From Candidatus Woesearchaeota archaeon (GTDB lineage: Archaea > Nanoarchaeota > Nanoarchaeia > Woesearchaeales > JAGVZT01), in NCBI GenBank assembly GCA_017608295.1, contig JAFCGF010000019.1:1-37274 (forward strand): a DNA stretch of 37,274 nt, in the 5' to 3' direction. Both the position numbers and the translations under genes were made by a program. Shown here in pieces: positions 25,015 through 33,261 of the stretch; position 1 is the stretch's first letter, and the number at the start of each line of letters is the position of its first letter. The notes below the pieces were generated by a model. That model searched no databases. It had not been told where the DNA came from and was given only the letters and a program-made list of their open reading frames with translations.

Positions 25015-25084
25015 GCAATCAGTTTTCAGCTTACAGATGTCAGATGTCAGATGTTAGCGTTTAGCATTCAGATGTCAGAAGTCA
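25015..25084. repeat. Heptamer repeat array 3 (10 units)
   Basis: Ten contiguous GNNNNYA units between the 213-aa gene and the EpsI-family gene, including GATGTCA three times. The stop codon of the EpsI-family gene (25068-25070) is the terminal TCA of unit eight, so the final codons of that gene are repeat-encoded. Confidence 0.86.
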
Positions 25085-25799
25085 GATCTTCAGAGTCTTT
25101 CACTTGTCCGTTTTCGTCTGGAAAGTAATCTAAAATTAAATCTGTAAAATCTTTCGCCGCAGAACGAACGGACATCTCCAGCAAGGAACTAAACTGGACC
25201 TGGGCTATATATCGAGCGGCACTACCCTCAATATTCGGTGTTCGCCAGTTTAAACCTGAAAAAACGCTCTCATTATCTGTAACGCGGCCGTTAATAATAT
25301 AGTAGTTCAAAACAATAACCTCCTCCCGCTGTAATCCTACCTTATAAAATTTGTGTATAAGGCAGGGTATTTTTCGCACGGAGGCAGAAATCACCTCGCT
25401 GTGTTCAGTACTTTGGTGAATCCAGCCATTGGCAGGATAACAAATCTGCGGGCGATGGCCCAACATGGTACGAGGCCGAGCAGTGTAAGCAATGTAAATG
25501 TTAGTCCACTGGCTGTTTGAATCATTCACATATAAGCGACTGAGAAAGTCGTCATTGGCTGCTACTTCAAGAACGGTTTCTGATATCGGTATATCCCGTC
25601 CAAACCAGTTACCGACTATCACAGGGAAATCGCTGAGGGGTACCGGCAAGGCCACTGGAGTTCGAGTGATTATATTGTGATAGGATGCAAACAAACGATA
25701 TCCAACGGCACTGACAATTAGCATAACCACTGCCAGAGTCCAAGCCATTGACACCCATACTTTATCTATCTTCGATTGTGATTTACCCAACCATATCAT
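25068..25799 (-). CDS. EpsI-family (DUF3485) exosortase-associated protein
   Basis: A 243-aa protein with one N-terminal membrane segment (WTLAVVMLIVSAVGYRLFAS), then LSDFPVIVGNWFGRDIPISE, YIAYTARPRTMLGHRPQICY and YPANGWIHQST. The last two match the conserved H-x-P-x-x-C-x-P-x-x-GW region of EpsI. EpsI proteins are periplasmic or membrane partners of exosortases in EPS/PEP-CTERM systems, often fused to or beside the exosortase; their role is not biochemically defined. No exosortase is adjacent here. It is the first gene of the minus-strand run. Its last few codons and stop lie in heptamer array 3, so the native C-terminus may have been lost. Confidence 0.85.
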   Translation of the reverse strand: MIWLGKSQSKIDKVWVSMAWTLAVVMLIVSAVGYRLFASYHNIITRTPVALPVPLSDFPVIVGNWFGRDIPISETVLEVAANDDFLSRLYVNDSNSQWTNIYIAYTARPRTMLGHRPQICYPANGWIHQSTEHSEVISASVRKIPCLIHKFYKVGLQREEVIVLNYYIINGRVTDNESVFSGLNWRTPNIEGSAARYIAQVQFSSLLEMSVRSAAKDFTDLILDYFPDENGQVKDSEDLTSDI

Positions 25800-25906
25800 A
25801 TTTCTAAATCCGAAATACTAACAGTCCTAAACGCCCCGGATGCATAACCCAAATGTGGTAGATAGAAAGTCAACAAGAACATATCGGCAACTTCTAACTC
25901 TTTATT

Positions 25907-25957
25907 CATATTATAGTTGTGATTTTTCTCAGGACAAGAAAAAAATCACATAATATG
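25907..25957. promoter_or_regulatory. Long inverted repeat / hairpin
   Basis: The outer arms CATATTA/TAATATG (7 bp) and inner arms TGTGATTTTT/AAAAATCACA (10 bp) are perfectly complementary, with a 4-nt bulge on one side and a 13-nt loop. No T-tract follows on either strand, so an intrinsic terminator is unlikely. It could be a regulator site or an RNA structure in the leader of the EpsI-family gene. Confidence 0.5.
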
Positions 25958-26056
25958 GACATAACGCAAGCCATAACTCCTCTATCTCGCTCGATACAAT
26001 AGTTATTCTGTCCAGGATGCGCACTAAGATTTTTGTCGATCTTATTGATTTCCTGC

Positions 26057-26086
26057 TTGACTTTATAGGACTTGGCATGTTATACT
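26057..26086 (+). promoter_or_regulatory. Predicted sigma70-type promoter for the 2086-aa gene
   Basis: TTGACT (26057-26062) and TATACT (26081-26086) are separated by 18 bp. Transcription would start near 26093, giving a leader of about 420 nt before the ATG at 26517. Confidence 0.5.
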
Positions 26087-26255
26087 CCCTTTTGAGGCGG
26101 GCGTTTTAGAAATCACAGTAACGGTAGTTGTGAAATGGAGTCGTTCACAAGGAAATTTGAATTGAAGAGGACGGATGTGATAACGCATGCGAGATACAGC
26201 GCCGGGTTATGATATACGGGCACACTTGTCCACGTCATATCGAAAGAATTGCCCT

Positions 26256-26273
26256 ATGCCCGGAGGAGGGCAT
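26256..26273 (+). promoter_or_regulatory. Hairpin with Shine-Dalgarno-like loop in the leader
   Basis: ATGCCC and GGGCAT form a perfect 6-bp stem around the loop GGAGGA, followed by CATCATCCTTTT. It sits in the predicted long leader of the 2086-aa gene. The role is unknown. Confidence 0.35.
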
Positions 26274-26516
26274 CATCCTTTTCTGCAAGTAATTGAATTA
26301 GTGTTTTCTTTTGTTAAAGGATTAGCTAACTGCTTGTTGACAATATTATTATGCCAATTTTCTCGGCAAGGCTTGATATACTAACATCGCATTTGCGACT
26401 GAAAGGTTTATTTTGTATATTTTTATTGTTGGGGTTGTCAGGTGCAATCAAATGCTTTTCACTGCTATTACTGGAAAGGCTTTTGGGTGTTGTCCGATAA
26501 ATATGGGGGTAAACTC

Positions 26517-29500
26517 ATGAGTACATATAATAAGAATAAAACTTTCATTCAGACTGGCTTGCGATTGATAGTCTTGATGGTGCTGTCCATAACATTGGGG
26601 CAATCCGTTTTTGCCGACGTCGGCTCAAACTGGATCGAACAATTTGGAATAACCTGGACATTTGACAAGAACTTATCAACTGATGGGGCTGGCGATACTT
26701 ATCAGTACGGCACTTTCGTCAACGGCGATTATTGGGTAGTGGGACCTGTAGACATTATCAGCATTAGCCCGCCTTCGACGAATGTTGCAGGCGTCATCAA
26801 GAATGGATCAATGATAAATCCTGTAGCAGCCGACGACCAGGCCTATGACAATCGTTCTGCAGGTTACAATACAGGTAAAAATGTGGCGTTAGATGTAAGC
26901 AGTGAAAATCCTTTGACCATAACAGTAGCTTCATCCCTTATTTCTTGTATCAGCTTACCTGAACAGGTAGGTAAACTGTGGATTGACCAGGCGGCTGTGC
27001 TTACAATCCTTGAAGAAATCCCTCCTGCCAATTCTTTTCGGCCACCTTATTCTGGAAGTAATAAGTCTATTCGGGCCACAGAAGAGGATATTGACAGGAC
27101 TAAACTTTCAAACCGTCCAAAGCCCGCAGGGGCATTATCTTATGATGCTTTGGTGACTAATGTACAAATGGATAAAGGTCCTTGGATTGTTCACTGGGAT
27201 TCTTGGCATTCAACTTATATCCACCCGATACAGAACATGAACTGGTATGGGACTGGATTTGCCTTGCGGACAGGAGAGGCGGCATTAGCCCTGAACTTAG
27301 ACTATACACCCGAAGAAAAGGAGCCTATCTTAATTAATTATTTACAGCTTGGGATTGACTTTTACGGCGTTATTGAAGCAGGTGATATTTTTAACTGGAT
27401 GAATAACGGTGGCATTTTCCATGGTCGAAAAATACCTATTCTTTTTGCTGGTATAGTGTTGCAGAAGGCAGATATGTTAGCAATTGGTGAAAAATCGGGA
27501 GATTACCTTTACACTTCGGTGGATCAGAATGGTTATCCTAACCCCACCGGTCCATCTAATCCACCAGTTGATTACATCTATTTCCAGGAAGACGATCAGA
27601 CATTCTATGTGACACAATATGATTACGACATAACGAATGATCTCGTGCCCGATTATCCATGGAGCCCCGATCCTACTGACAACAATTTCCCTTTTAGAAT
27701 AACTGATATTGGTATGCCGGAATGGGGCTTACGGCACGCCACCAAGCCCTGGATAACTTCACGGACAATTCTTAGTTACCGTCCTTTAAATAGTTGTACC
27801 TATGCGGCCACGATCTTGGCCGCACATATGATGGGAATGAAGGAATACTGGAATCACGACGCCCTCTTTGACTATACAGACCGATGGGTCGCCTGGGTTT
27901 GGGGCGATCCTCCTGATCCACCATTACCCGATGAAGTAGACGAAACACAAGCACTCTATGACTCACTCAAAAAAACCCCATCAGCTTGGGTATGGAATGC
28001 GTGGTTTGATTATCGAGACGACTTTCCTCCCGTTTGGCCGAATGCAGGGTCGGATACTCCTGACACCACACCACCTGATATTGTAAGCGTAACAGTTAAC
28101 TCGCCGGTTCAGGTTCTTTTTAGTGAACCGCTCGATGAAGCCAGCGCTGCAAATGTCTCAAACTATATGATTGAGCCCGGTATCACTATTAGCTCCGCAA
28201 CCTTGGAAGATGATCTGCGAACAGTTATTCTGACCACTTCAGACCATTCTCAAAATGTGGACTATACCTTGACGGTAAATGGTGTGATGGATGTTAACGG
28301 GAATTCCATGGTTGATGTACCACACACTTACCGGTACAGCAGTACTGCTATTATTATAGACCACACTGCGCTGGAGCAGTTTGACCAGATCCCAGATTAC
28401 TGGATAAACGAAGTAAAGAAGATGTATTTATATTATCCTGGAGAATCTCATTCATCTGGAATGCTTAGTGGACTTAGACTTGTTGAACAACAAGATAGCA
28501 GATTTCATGTTTCTATAAGCAGAACAGATCTTGAAGCAGATACAGATGAATATCTTAGAGTTTTTAATAACCAGGTTGGTGAGCAAAATAGTTGGACTAA
28601 TCAGCCTGCTATTAATAATTTAAATACATATTTGCAAACTAATGATTTTGAGGTATTTGTATTTGGTTGGTGTTGGGACATGATTGGCGGAGATGTTCAA
28701 GGAGGAGTTGATCCTGTCTTTAATACTAGGTGGGCAGGATGGTCTGAAGGCGGTCCTGATGGTAATTTGAGTTGGGGATTGGATGCTGAGGATTCCGCAT
28801 TAACTGGAAATAGTGTTAGTCTGCAAAATTATCTTGATGCCTGGGATTATTATGAACAGAATAATCCTGATATGGCTATTGTTTATTCTACAGGCCCTGT
28901 TGATTATGTTGGGGAGATGGGTTATCAAAGATATTTAAAACACGAAGGGATTAGAGATTGGGTAAACAATGACCAGGATAGGATATTATTTGATTATGGC
29001 GATATTCTAACTTATAATAACGCTGGTGAACAAGCGAGTTCTATTTGGGATGGACATACTTATCCAAGCGAACACCCTGAAAATGATGGTGATGTTGATC
29101 CTTTTGGCTATGGCAAAGGCCATTTAGGTGAGGAAGGATATCTGAAGATTGGAAAAGCCATGTGGGTATTATTGGCTAGAATTTCTGGTTGGGATGGTAC
29201 ACAAGATGGAGCAGGCAACCAAACCCCAACCGCCAACGCTGGTGTTGACCAGACCGTAACTGACACCGACAATAATGGCAGTGAGCAAGTTGCTCTTGAT
29301 GGCTCTGGTTCCTCTGATCCTGACGGCACAATTCAAACTTATGTCTGGCGCGAAGGTCTAAACCAAGTTGCCAGTGGCATCAACCCAACTATTACATTAT
29401 CCACTGGAACGCACACAATTACCCTCACAGTAACTGATGATCTCGGAGCATCCAATACTGACACTGTTGCTATAATTATTGAGGATTCGAATCTTGACCA

Positions 29501-32500
29501 AACATATTATGTGTCAGAAAGCGGGGCAGGTAACAGGAATGGGGTGGATTGGAATAATGCATATGCTCAACTCCCTGCTAACTTAGAAAGAGGATATGTC
29601 TACTATATTTCAGATGGCAAATATGACGGATATGCTTTTAATGATCTTGGGAATGACGGAAATTTCATTTATATTAAAAAAGCAGTTTCTAATGATCATG
29701 GAACAAGTATCGGATGGTTATCTGAATACGGTGATGGTATCGCTGAGTTTGGGCCTCTGGATTTTGAATCCGATAACTATGTTTTTGATGGCCAACACAA
29801 ATATGGATTTAAGGTTGTTGGCGAATACACGGGGCGAACCATTGATTTGAATTCTAATTATGTATTCGTATTGAATACTGATATAGATGGTAATTTTCAG
29901 ACTAATGCAAGTGGATATCACATAGATGGTTCGTGTAGTGTGATCTACATTTATGGATCCTATGTAACACTGGAAAACTGTGATATACACAATGCTGCAG
30001 ACGATGGAATAGGCGTATATGGAAATAATATTACAATTAAAGGTAACGAAATCCATAATTTACATGCTTATGGAACTGACGGAGGTACCGGCCCTTGTTC
30101 TAATGGTCATAGCGATGCGTTTGAACTCCAGAATTGTGCAGATATTGAGATCATAGGAAACTTGGTTTATGATATCAAATCTACTTCTGCACTAATAACG
30201 GGGCAATGGAGTGCAGGTAATTACACACGCAATCTTACTTTGTACAACAATATCTTCTATACTCCTGACATAGGAATGTGTGTTTATATCTATTATGTAC
30301 AAGGTGCTCAGATCTACAATAATGTTTTCTGGGGTAGGACTCAAAGTGGAGGACTTGCTATTGGGCCTGAGGTAACAGATCTTTATGTTCAAAATAATAT
30401 TATCTTGGACATAAACTATACCCATCTGGGGGGAGTATATGACCCTTTGAATCATCATATTGATTACAATCTATTTGGAACGATAGAAGCCTCTCAGTAT
30501 ACGGCAAATGCGCACGATTTTGTCGGAGATCCTTTATTTAAAGATATCCCAATGAGTTCAGACAGATCCGCACATTTGACAAACGTTGTTATTGACAACT
30601 TTGCTTTGCAATCAAATAGCCCCGCAATTAATCGGGGAATAGACCTTAGCGCCCAGGTCCAAGAAACATCTGATATTGTTGGAACCCCAAGGCCACAAGG
30701 TAGTGCTTGGGATATTGGGCCTTATGAATATACCAATGATAATGAACCTGGCAATCAAGCCCCTACTTCGGATGCTGGAGTTAACCAAACAATAACCGAT
30801 ATTGATGGAAGTGGCAGTGAGCAGATTGTACTTGATGGTTCCGGTTCTTCTGATCCTGATGGGACAATTCAAAGTTATATTTGGCGTGAAGGCACAACCG
30901 AAATCGCCACAGGGGTAAATCCTATAGTTACTTTAAACACTGGAATACACACGGTCGCCCTTACTGTAACTGATGACGGCGGCCTTACTGATATTGACAC
31001 TGTAACTATCACGGTCAGTGCCAAGCCTGATGATACAGGGATAGTTGCTTGGTGGAAATTCGATGAAGGAAGTGGTAATATAGCCCAGGATTCTTCCGGC
31101 AACAGTAATACTGGTACCTTGTACGGCTCTACCTGGGCTAGCGGTGGAAGACTTTACTTTGACGGCGCTGACGATGCGGTTGAAGTCCCAACAATGAACT
31201 GGAATGCAGCAAGTGGAACTATTGCCATATTGGTAAATGCAGAGAGTTTCTCAAATACAAAACATTTTCTCTTTGGTCATGCCACTCAGCCCTGGAGCAA
31301 CAGGATTCAATTGTATTGCAATTCCAGTGGAGGCCTTACATTGGGACTTGGAGACAACTCTTCACTGCATACAAATATTCAGGATTTAAGTCCAAACCAG
31401 TGGTATCATGTCGCTCTTATATGGGACAGCGGGAACTATACAGTATATATCGATGGTATTGAAAAAGCCATCGGTATGTATACGGGTCTGAACACGCTGA
31501 ATGCATTTGCGGATATCGGAAATAACGGAAATATCTCCGCCAGAAGTGAAGCTTTTGCCGGCCTCATTGACGATGTTCGCATATATAATAGAGCTTTGGC
31601 TGCAAATGAAGTTGCTGCTCTTTATGACGAAGGCACTGCGACCAGCCCTGATATTGACAGAGTAACCACGCCTTTTGAATCTATAATTGAACTTTGGTTC
31701 AATGAACCATTTGGTGGTTTGCTGACAGAGGACCCCAACGATTATACTGTTAACAACGAAATAAACGTTCATAAAGTTTCTCTCGACGCCGATAACAACA
31801 GGGTAAGACTCTTTACAGACGTTCACGACACCGGCACCGATTATACTCTCAACATCGCAGGCTTTGACACAAGTGTCAACTATACATATGACAACGGACT
31901 AATTGGAAACTGGGCACTCGACGAGTACAGCGGCACCGAGGCACAGGATTCGTCGGGCAATGGTAACACCGCAATACTTCAAAACGGGCCAGAATGGACC
32001 ACCCAGGGCGGGGTTTCTCTTGACGGCGGCGATGATGCCGTTGAAATTCCAACGACCGGTCTGAAAACGTCTTCCGGTACCATCTCACTTTGGGCCTACG
32101 CAAACAATTATTCCGGCGAGCAATACTTCTTCGGCCACACTCTGTCCGATGCCAATAATATTAAGTTGTACGCTATCGGTGACCAACTCTGCGCTCATCT
32201 GGGCAGTACAGGTGTGCTAATTACCAACCTCAACCTTGTCGCCGGCGTATGGTATAACCTGGCTCTTACCTGGGACGGTACTAACTATTCTGTTTACGTT
32301 GACGGTGTTGAAGAAGTAGACGGCGAATACAGCGGCCTGACAACGCTTAACTCATATGCGGACATTGGAAATATTGGACTAGCTTCCAGCCGCGATGATG
32401 CGGCTTTTGACGGCCTTATCGGAGATGTCCGAATGTACAATCGAGCTTATAGCGCTGCTGAAATCCAGGACCTTTATCTTACATACCAGGTCAATGAGAA

Positions 32501-32777
32501 CAGACAGTTGGTTTTGGAAACAACGGAGCAGTTGGCCGGCGGTTCGACCATAACATACCAACTGCAGAATTCAGAGGACCTGCCGGACGGCGCAACGTTC
32601 AACGATTCTGACGGAACAGTTACCTGGAGACCATGGTACGACCAGGCAGGGGCATTTGAACTGACGTTCGTTGAAAATGGACAACCGGAGAACACTAAAA
32701 CCTATACCGTCGTAGCTAACAACATAACACCTGCGAGTTGGTATAGAACATGGCTCCAAGCCAATGAAAAACTGTAA
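26517..32777 (+). CDS. Giant secreted modular protein (Ig-like, SGNH-like, PKD, beta-helix, LamG)
   Basis: 2086 aa from the ATG at 26517, which has GGGGG 7 nt upstream; an in-frame GTG at 26442 adds 25 unlikely residues. A signal peptide (LRLIVLMVLSITLGQSVFA) precedes: an unrecognised, probably helical domain (about 36-510, with GGIFHGRKIPILFAGIVL and SCTYAATILAAHMMGMKEYW); a Big_5-like Ig domain (515-608); the SGNH-hydrolase-like module shared with the left-edge gene (611-895); PKD (900-990); a right-handed parallel beta-helix (994-1404, e.g. YVTLENCDIHNAADDGIGVY); a second PKD (1411-1501); LamG (1505-1705); an Ig-like linker; a second LamG (1795-1988); and a terminal Ig domain ending ASWYRTWLQANEKL. 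It is probably a surface or matrix protein that binds and perhaps modifies polysaccharide. No transmembrane anchor or PEP-CTERM tail is present. Confidence 0.88.
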   Translation: MSTYNKNKTFIQTGLRLIVLMVLSITLGQSVFADVGSNWIEQFGITWTFDKNLSTDGAGDTYQYGTFVNGDYWVVGPVDIISISPPSTNVAGVIKNGSMINPVAADDQAYDNRSAGYNTGKNVALDVSSENPLTITVASSLISCISLPEQVGKLWIDQAAVLTILEEIPPANSFRPPYSGSNKSIRATEEDIDRTKLSNRPKPAGALSYDALVTNVQMDKGPWIVHWDSWHSTYIHPIQNMNWYGTGFALRTGEAALALNLDYTPEEKEPILINYLQLGIDFYGVIEAGDIFNWMNNGGIFHGRKIPILFAGIVLQKADMLAIGEKSGDYLYTSVDQNGYPNPTGPSNPPVDYIYFQEDDQTFYVTQYDYDITNDLVPDYPWSPDPTDNNFPFRITDIGMPEWGLRHATKPWITSRTILSYRPLNSCTYAATILAAHMMGMKEYWNHDALFDYTDRWVAWVWGDPPDPPLPDEVDETQALYDSLKKTPSAWVWNAWFDYRDDFPPVWPNAGSDTPDTTPPDIVSVTVNSPVQVLFSEPLDEASAANVSNYMIEPGITISSATLEDDLRTVILTTSDHSQNVDYTLTVNGVMDVNGNSMVDVPHTYRYSSTAIIIDHTALEQFDQIPDYWINEVKKMYLYYPGESHSSGMLSGLRLVEQQDSRFHVSISRTDLEADTDEYLRVFNNQVGEQNSWTNQPAINNLNTYLQTNDFEVFVFGWCWDMIGGDVQGGVDPVFNTRWAGWSEGGPDGNLSWGLDAEDSALTGNSVSLQNYLDAWDYYEQNNPDMAIVYSTGPVDYVGEMGYQRYLKHEGIRDWVNNDQDRILFDYGDILTYNNAGEQASSIWDGHTYPSEHPENDGDVDPFGYGKGHLGEEGYLKIGKAMWVLLARISGWDGTQDGAGNQTPTANAGVDQTVTDTDNNGSEQVALDGSGSSDPDGTIQTYVWREGLNQVASGINPTITLSTGTHTITLTVTDDLGASNTDTVAIIIEDSNLDQTYYVSESGAGNRNGVDWNNAYAQLPANLERGYVYYISDGKYDGYAFNDLGNDGNFIYIKKAVSNDHGTSIGWLSEYGDGIAEFGPLDFESDNYVFDGQHKYGFKVVGEYTGRTIDLNSNYVFVLNTDIDGNFQTNASGYHIDGSCSVIYIYGSYVTLENCDIHNAADDGIGVYGNNITIKGNEIHNLHAYGTDGGTGPCSNGHSDAFELQNCADIEIIGNLVYDIKSTSALITGQWSAGNYTRNLTLYNNIFYTPDIGMCVYIYYVQGAQIYNNVFWGRTQSGGLAIGPEVTDLYVQNNIILDINYTHLGGVYDPLNHHIDYNLFGTIEASQYTANAHDFVGDPLFKDIPMSSDRSAHLTNVVIDNFALQSNSPAINRGIDLSAQVQETSDIVGTPRPQGSAWDIGPYEYTNDNEPGNQAPTSDAGVNQTITDIDGSGSEQIVLDGSGSSDPDGTIQSYIWREGTTEIATGVNPIVTLNTGIHTVALTVTDDGGLTDIDTVTITVSAKPDDTGIVAWWKFDEGSGNIAQDSSGNSNTGTLYGSTWASGGRLYFDGADDAVEVPTMNWNAASGTIAILVNAESFSNTKHFLFGHATQPWSNRIQLYCNSSGGLTLGLGDNSSLHTNIQDLSPNQWYHVALIWDSGNYTVYIDGIEKAIGMYTGLNTLNAFADIGNNGNISARSEAFAGLIDDVRIYNRALAANEVAALYDEGTATSPDIDRVTTPFESIIELWFNEPFGGLLTEDPNDYTVNNEINVHKVSLDADNNRVRLFTDVHDTGTDYTLNIAGFDTSVNYTYDNGLIGNWALDEYSGTEAQDSSGNGNTAILQNGPEWTTQGGVSLDGGDDAVEIPTTGLKTSSGTISLWAYANNYSGEQYFFGHTLSDANNIKLYAIGDQLCAHLGSTGVLITNLNLVAGVWYNLALTWDGTNYSVYVDGVEEVDGEYSGLTTLNSYADIGNIGLASSRDDAAFDGLIGDVRMYNRAYSAAEIQDLYLTYQVNENRQLVLETTEQLAGGSTITYQLQNSEDLPDGATFNDSDGTVTWRPWYDQAGAFELTFVENGQPENTKTYTVVANNITPASWYRTWLQANEKL
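28350..29205 (+). repeat. Inverted duplicate of SGNH-like module, copy B
   Basis: This is the partner of 570-1415 in opposite orientation. It forms residues about 611-895 of the 2086-aa protein. The match begins at IIIDHTALE (copy A: IIVDHNAVA) and stops near the GWDG before the first PKD domain, so the duplicated unit equals one protein module. Confidence 0.85.
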
Positions 32778-33261
32778 CAAAATTAAATATGTCAGGCAAT
32801 AAGTGAAAAGTATGAAGGGGATGGTTAGGTGAAAAGTTTGTATGTCTGTTGGGTGGGGGCATTTTGAATAACAACCTGAACGGTTGAACAGCCGTCAAAT
32901 ATCTGCAAATGCAGTAGCGAATTGTGTAACTTACCAACAGGCAAAACCACACCGCTGATTGAAGAGATACCAACCATTGTGGTCCATCCCCCGGCGTCCC
33001 CGCAGAATCTTATCCTCTGGCTGGCGAAAAAATTATAAATGCAAAAAATACTTGACGCAGGAGCATGAAAGAGAGTAGAATGCAATCGGAAATGTAACCG
33101 TCAAAAACGGATGTAACCACGGGGGCACAGTTGATACCAACCATTACAGAATAGCGGCCTCTTAAATGTTGCAATAGTTGCAAAATAAGGGAAAATTAAA
33201 AAATTTTAAAAAACTTGTTCGTTCAGACGAACACAAGAAGAAACCTGTGCAGGAGATTATG
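32778..33261. other. Intergenic region between the two large secreted-protein genes
   Basis: It holds a promoter (33052-33081) and a 13-bp direct repeat GATACCAACCATT (32966-32978 and 33133-33145) on either side of it. No clear terminator follows the upstream gene. Both strands have open frames of 50-86 codons here with no recognisable content. Confidence 0.55.
33052..33081 (+). promoter_or_regulatory. Predicted sigma70-type promoter for the 757-aa gene
   Basis: TTGACG (33052-33057) and TAGAAT (33076-33081) are separated by 18 bp, giving a leader of about 170 nt before the start at 33262. It suggests independent transcription from the 2086-aa gene. Confidence 0.5.

Larger units (their letters stand above)
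25800..26516. other. Divergent intergenic region between EPS run and secreted-protein genes
   Basis: About 717 bp separate the EpsI-family gene (minus) from the 2086-aa gene (plus). It holds a long imperfect hairpin (25907-25957), a good plus-strand promoter (26057-26086) and a smaller hairpin (26256-26273). A minus-strand TTGACT is at 25868-25873 but I see no well-spaced -10. No convincing gene is present; a 65-codon plus-strand frame at 26187-26384 has no recognisable content. Confidence 0.6.

Noticed and set aside
23751..25084. CRISPR array
   Set aside because: The repeats are contiguous 7-bp units without unique spacers or palindromic 25-40 bp repeats, and no cas genes are nearby.
26187..26384. 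65-codon ORF in the divergent region
   Set aside because: No ribosome-binding site, no recognised motif, and it overlaps the predicted leader hairpin.
26442..26516. GTG start adding 25 residues to the 2086-aa protein
   Set aside because: The extension precedes a clear signal peptide and lacks a ribosome-binding site, whereas the ATG at 26517 has GGGGG at 7 nt.
32700..32777. PEP-CTERM or LPXTG sorting signal on the large secreted proteins
   Set aside because: Neither C-terminus has a PEP or LPXTG motif, a transmembrane helix or an Arg-rich tail.
32825..33085. 86-codon minus-strand ORF, and an opposing open frame at about 32890-33040, between the large secreted-protein genes
   Set aside because: Both frames look partly protein-like but neither has a good start site or a recognisable family, and they overlap each other and the predicted promoter.
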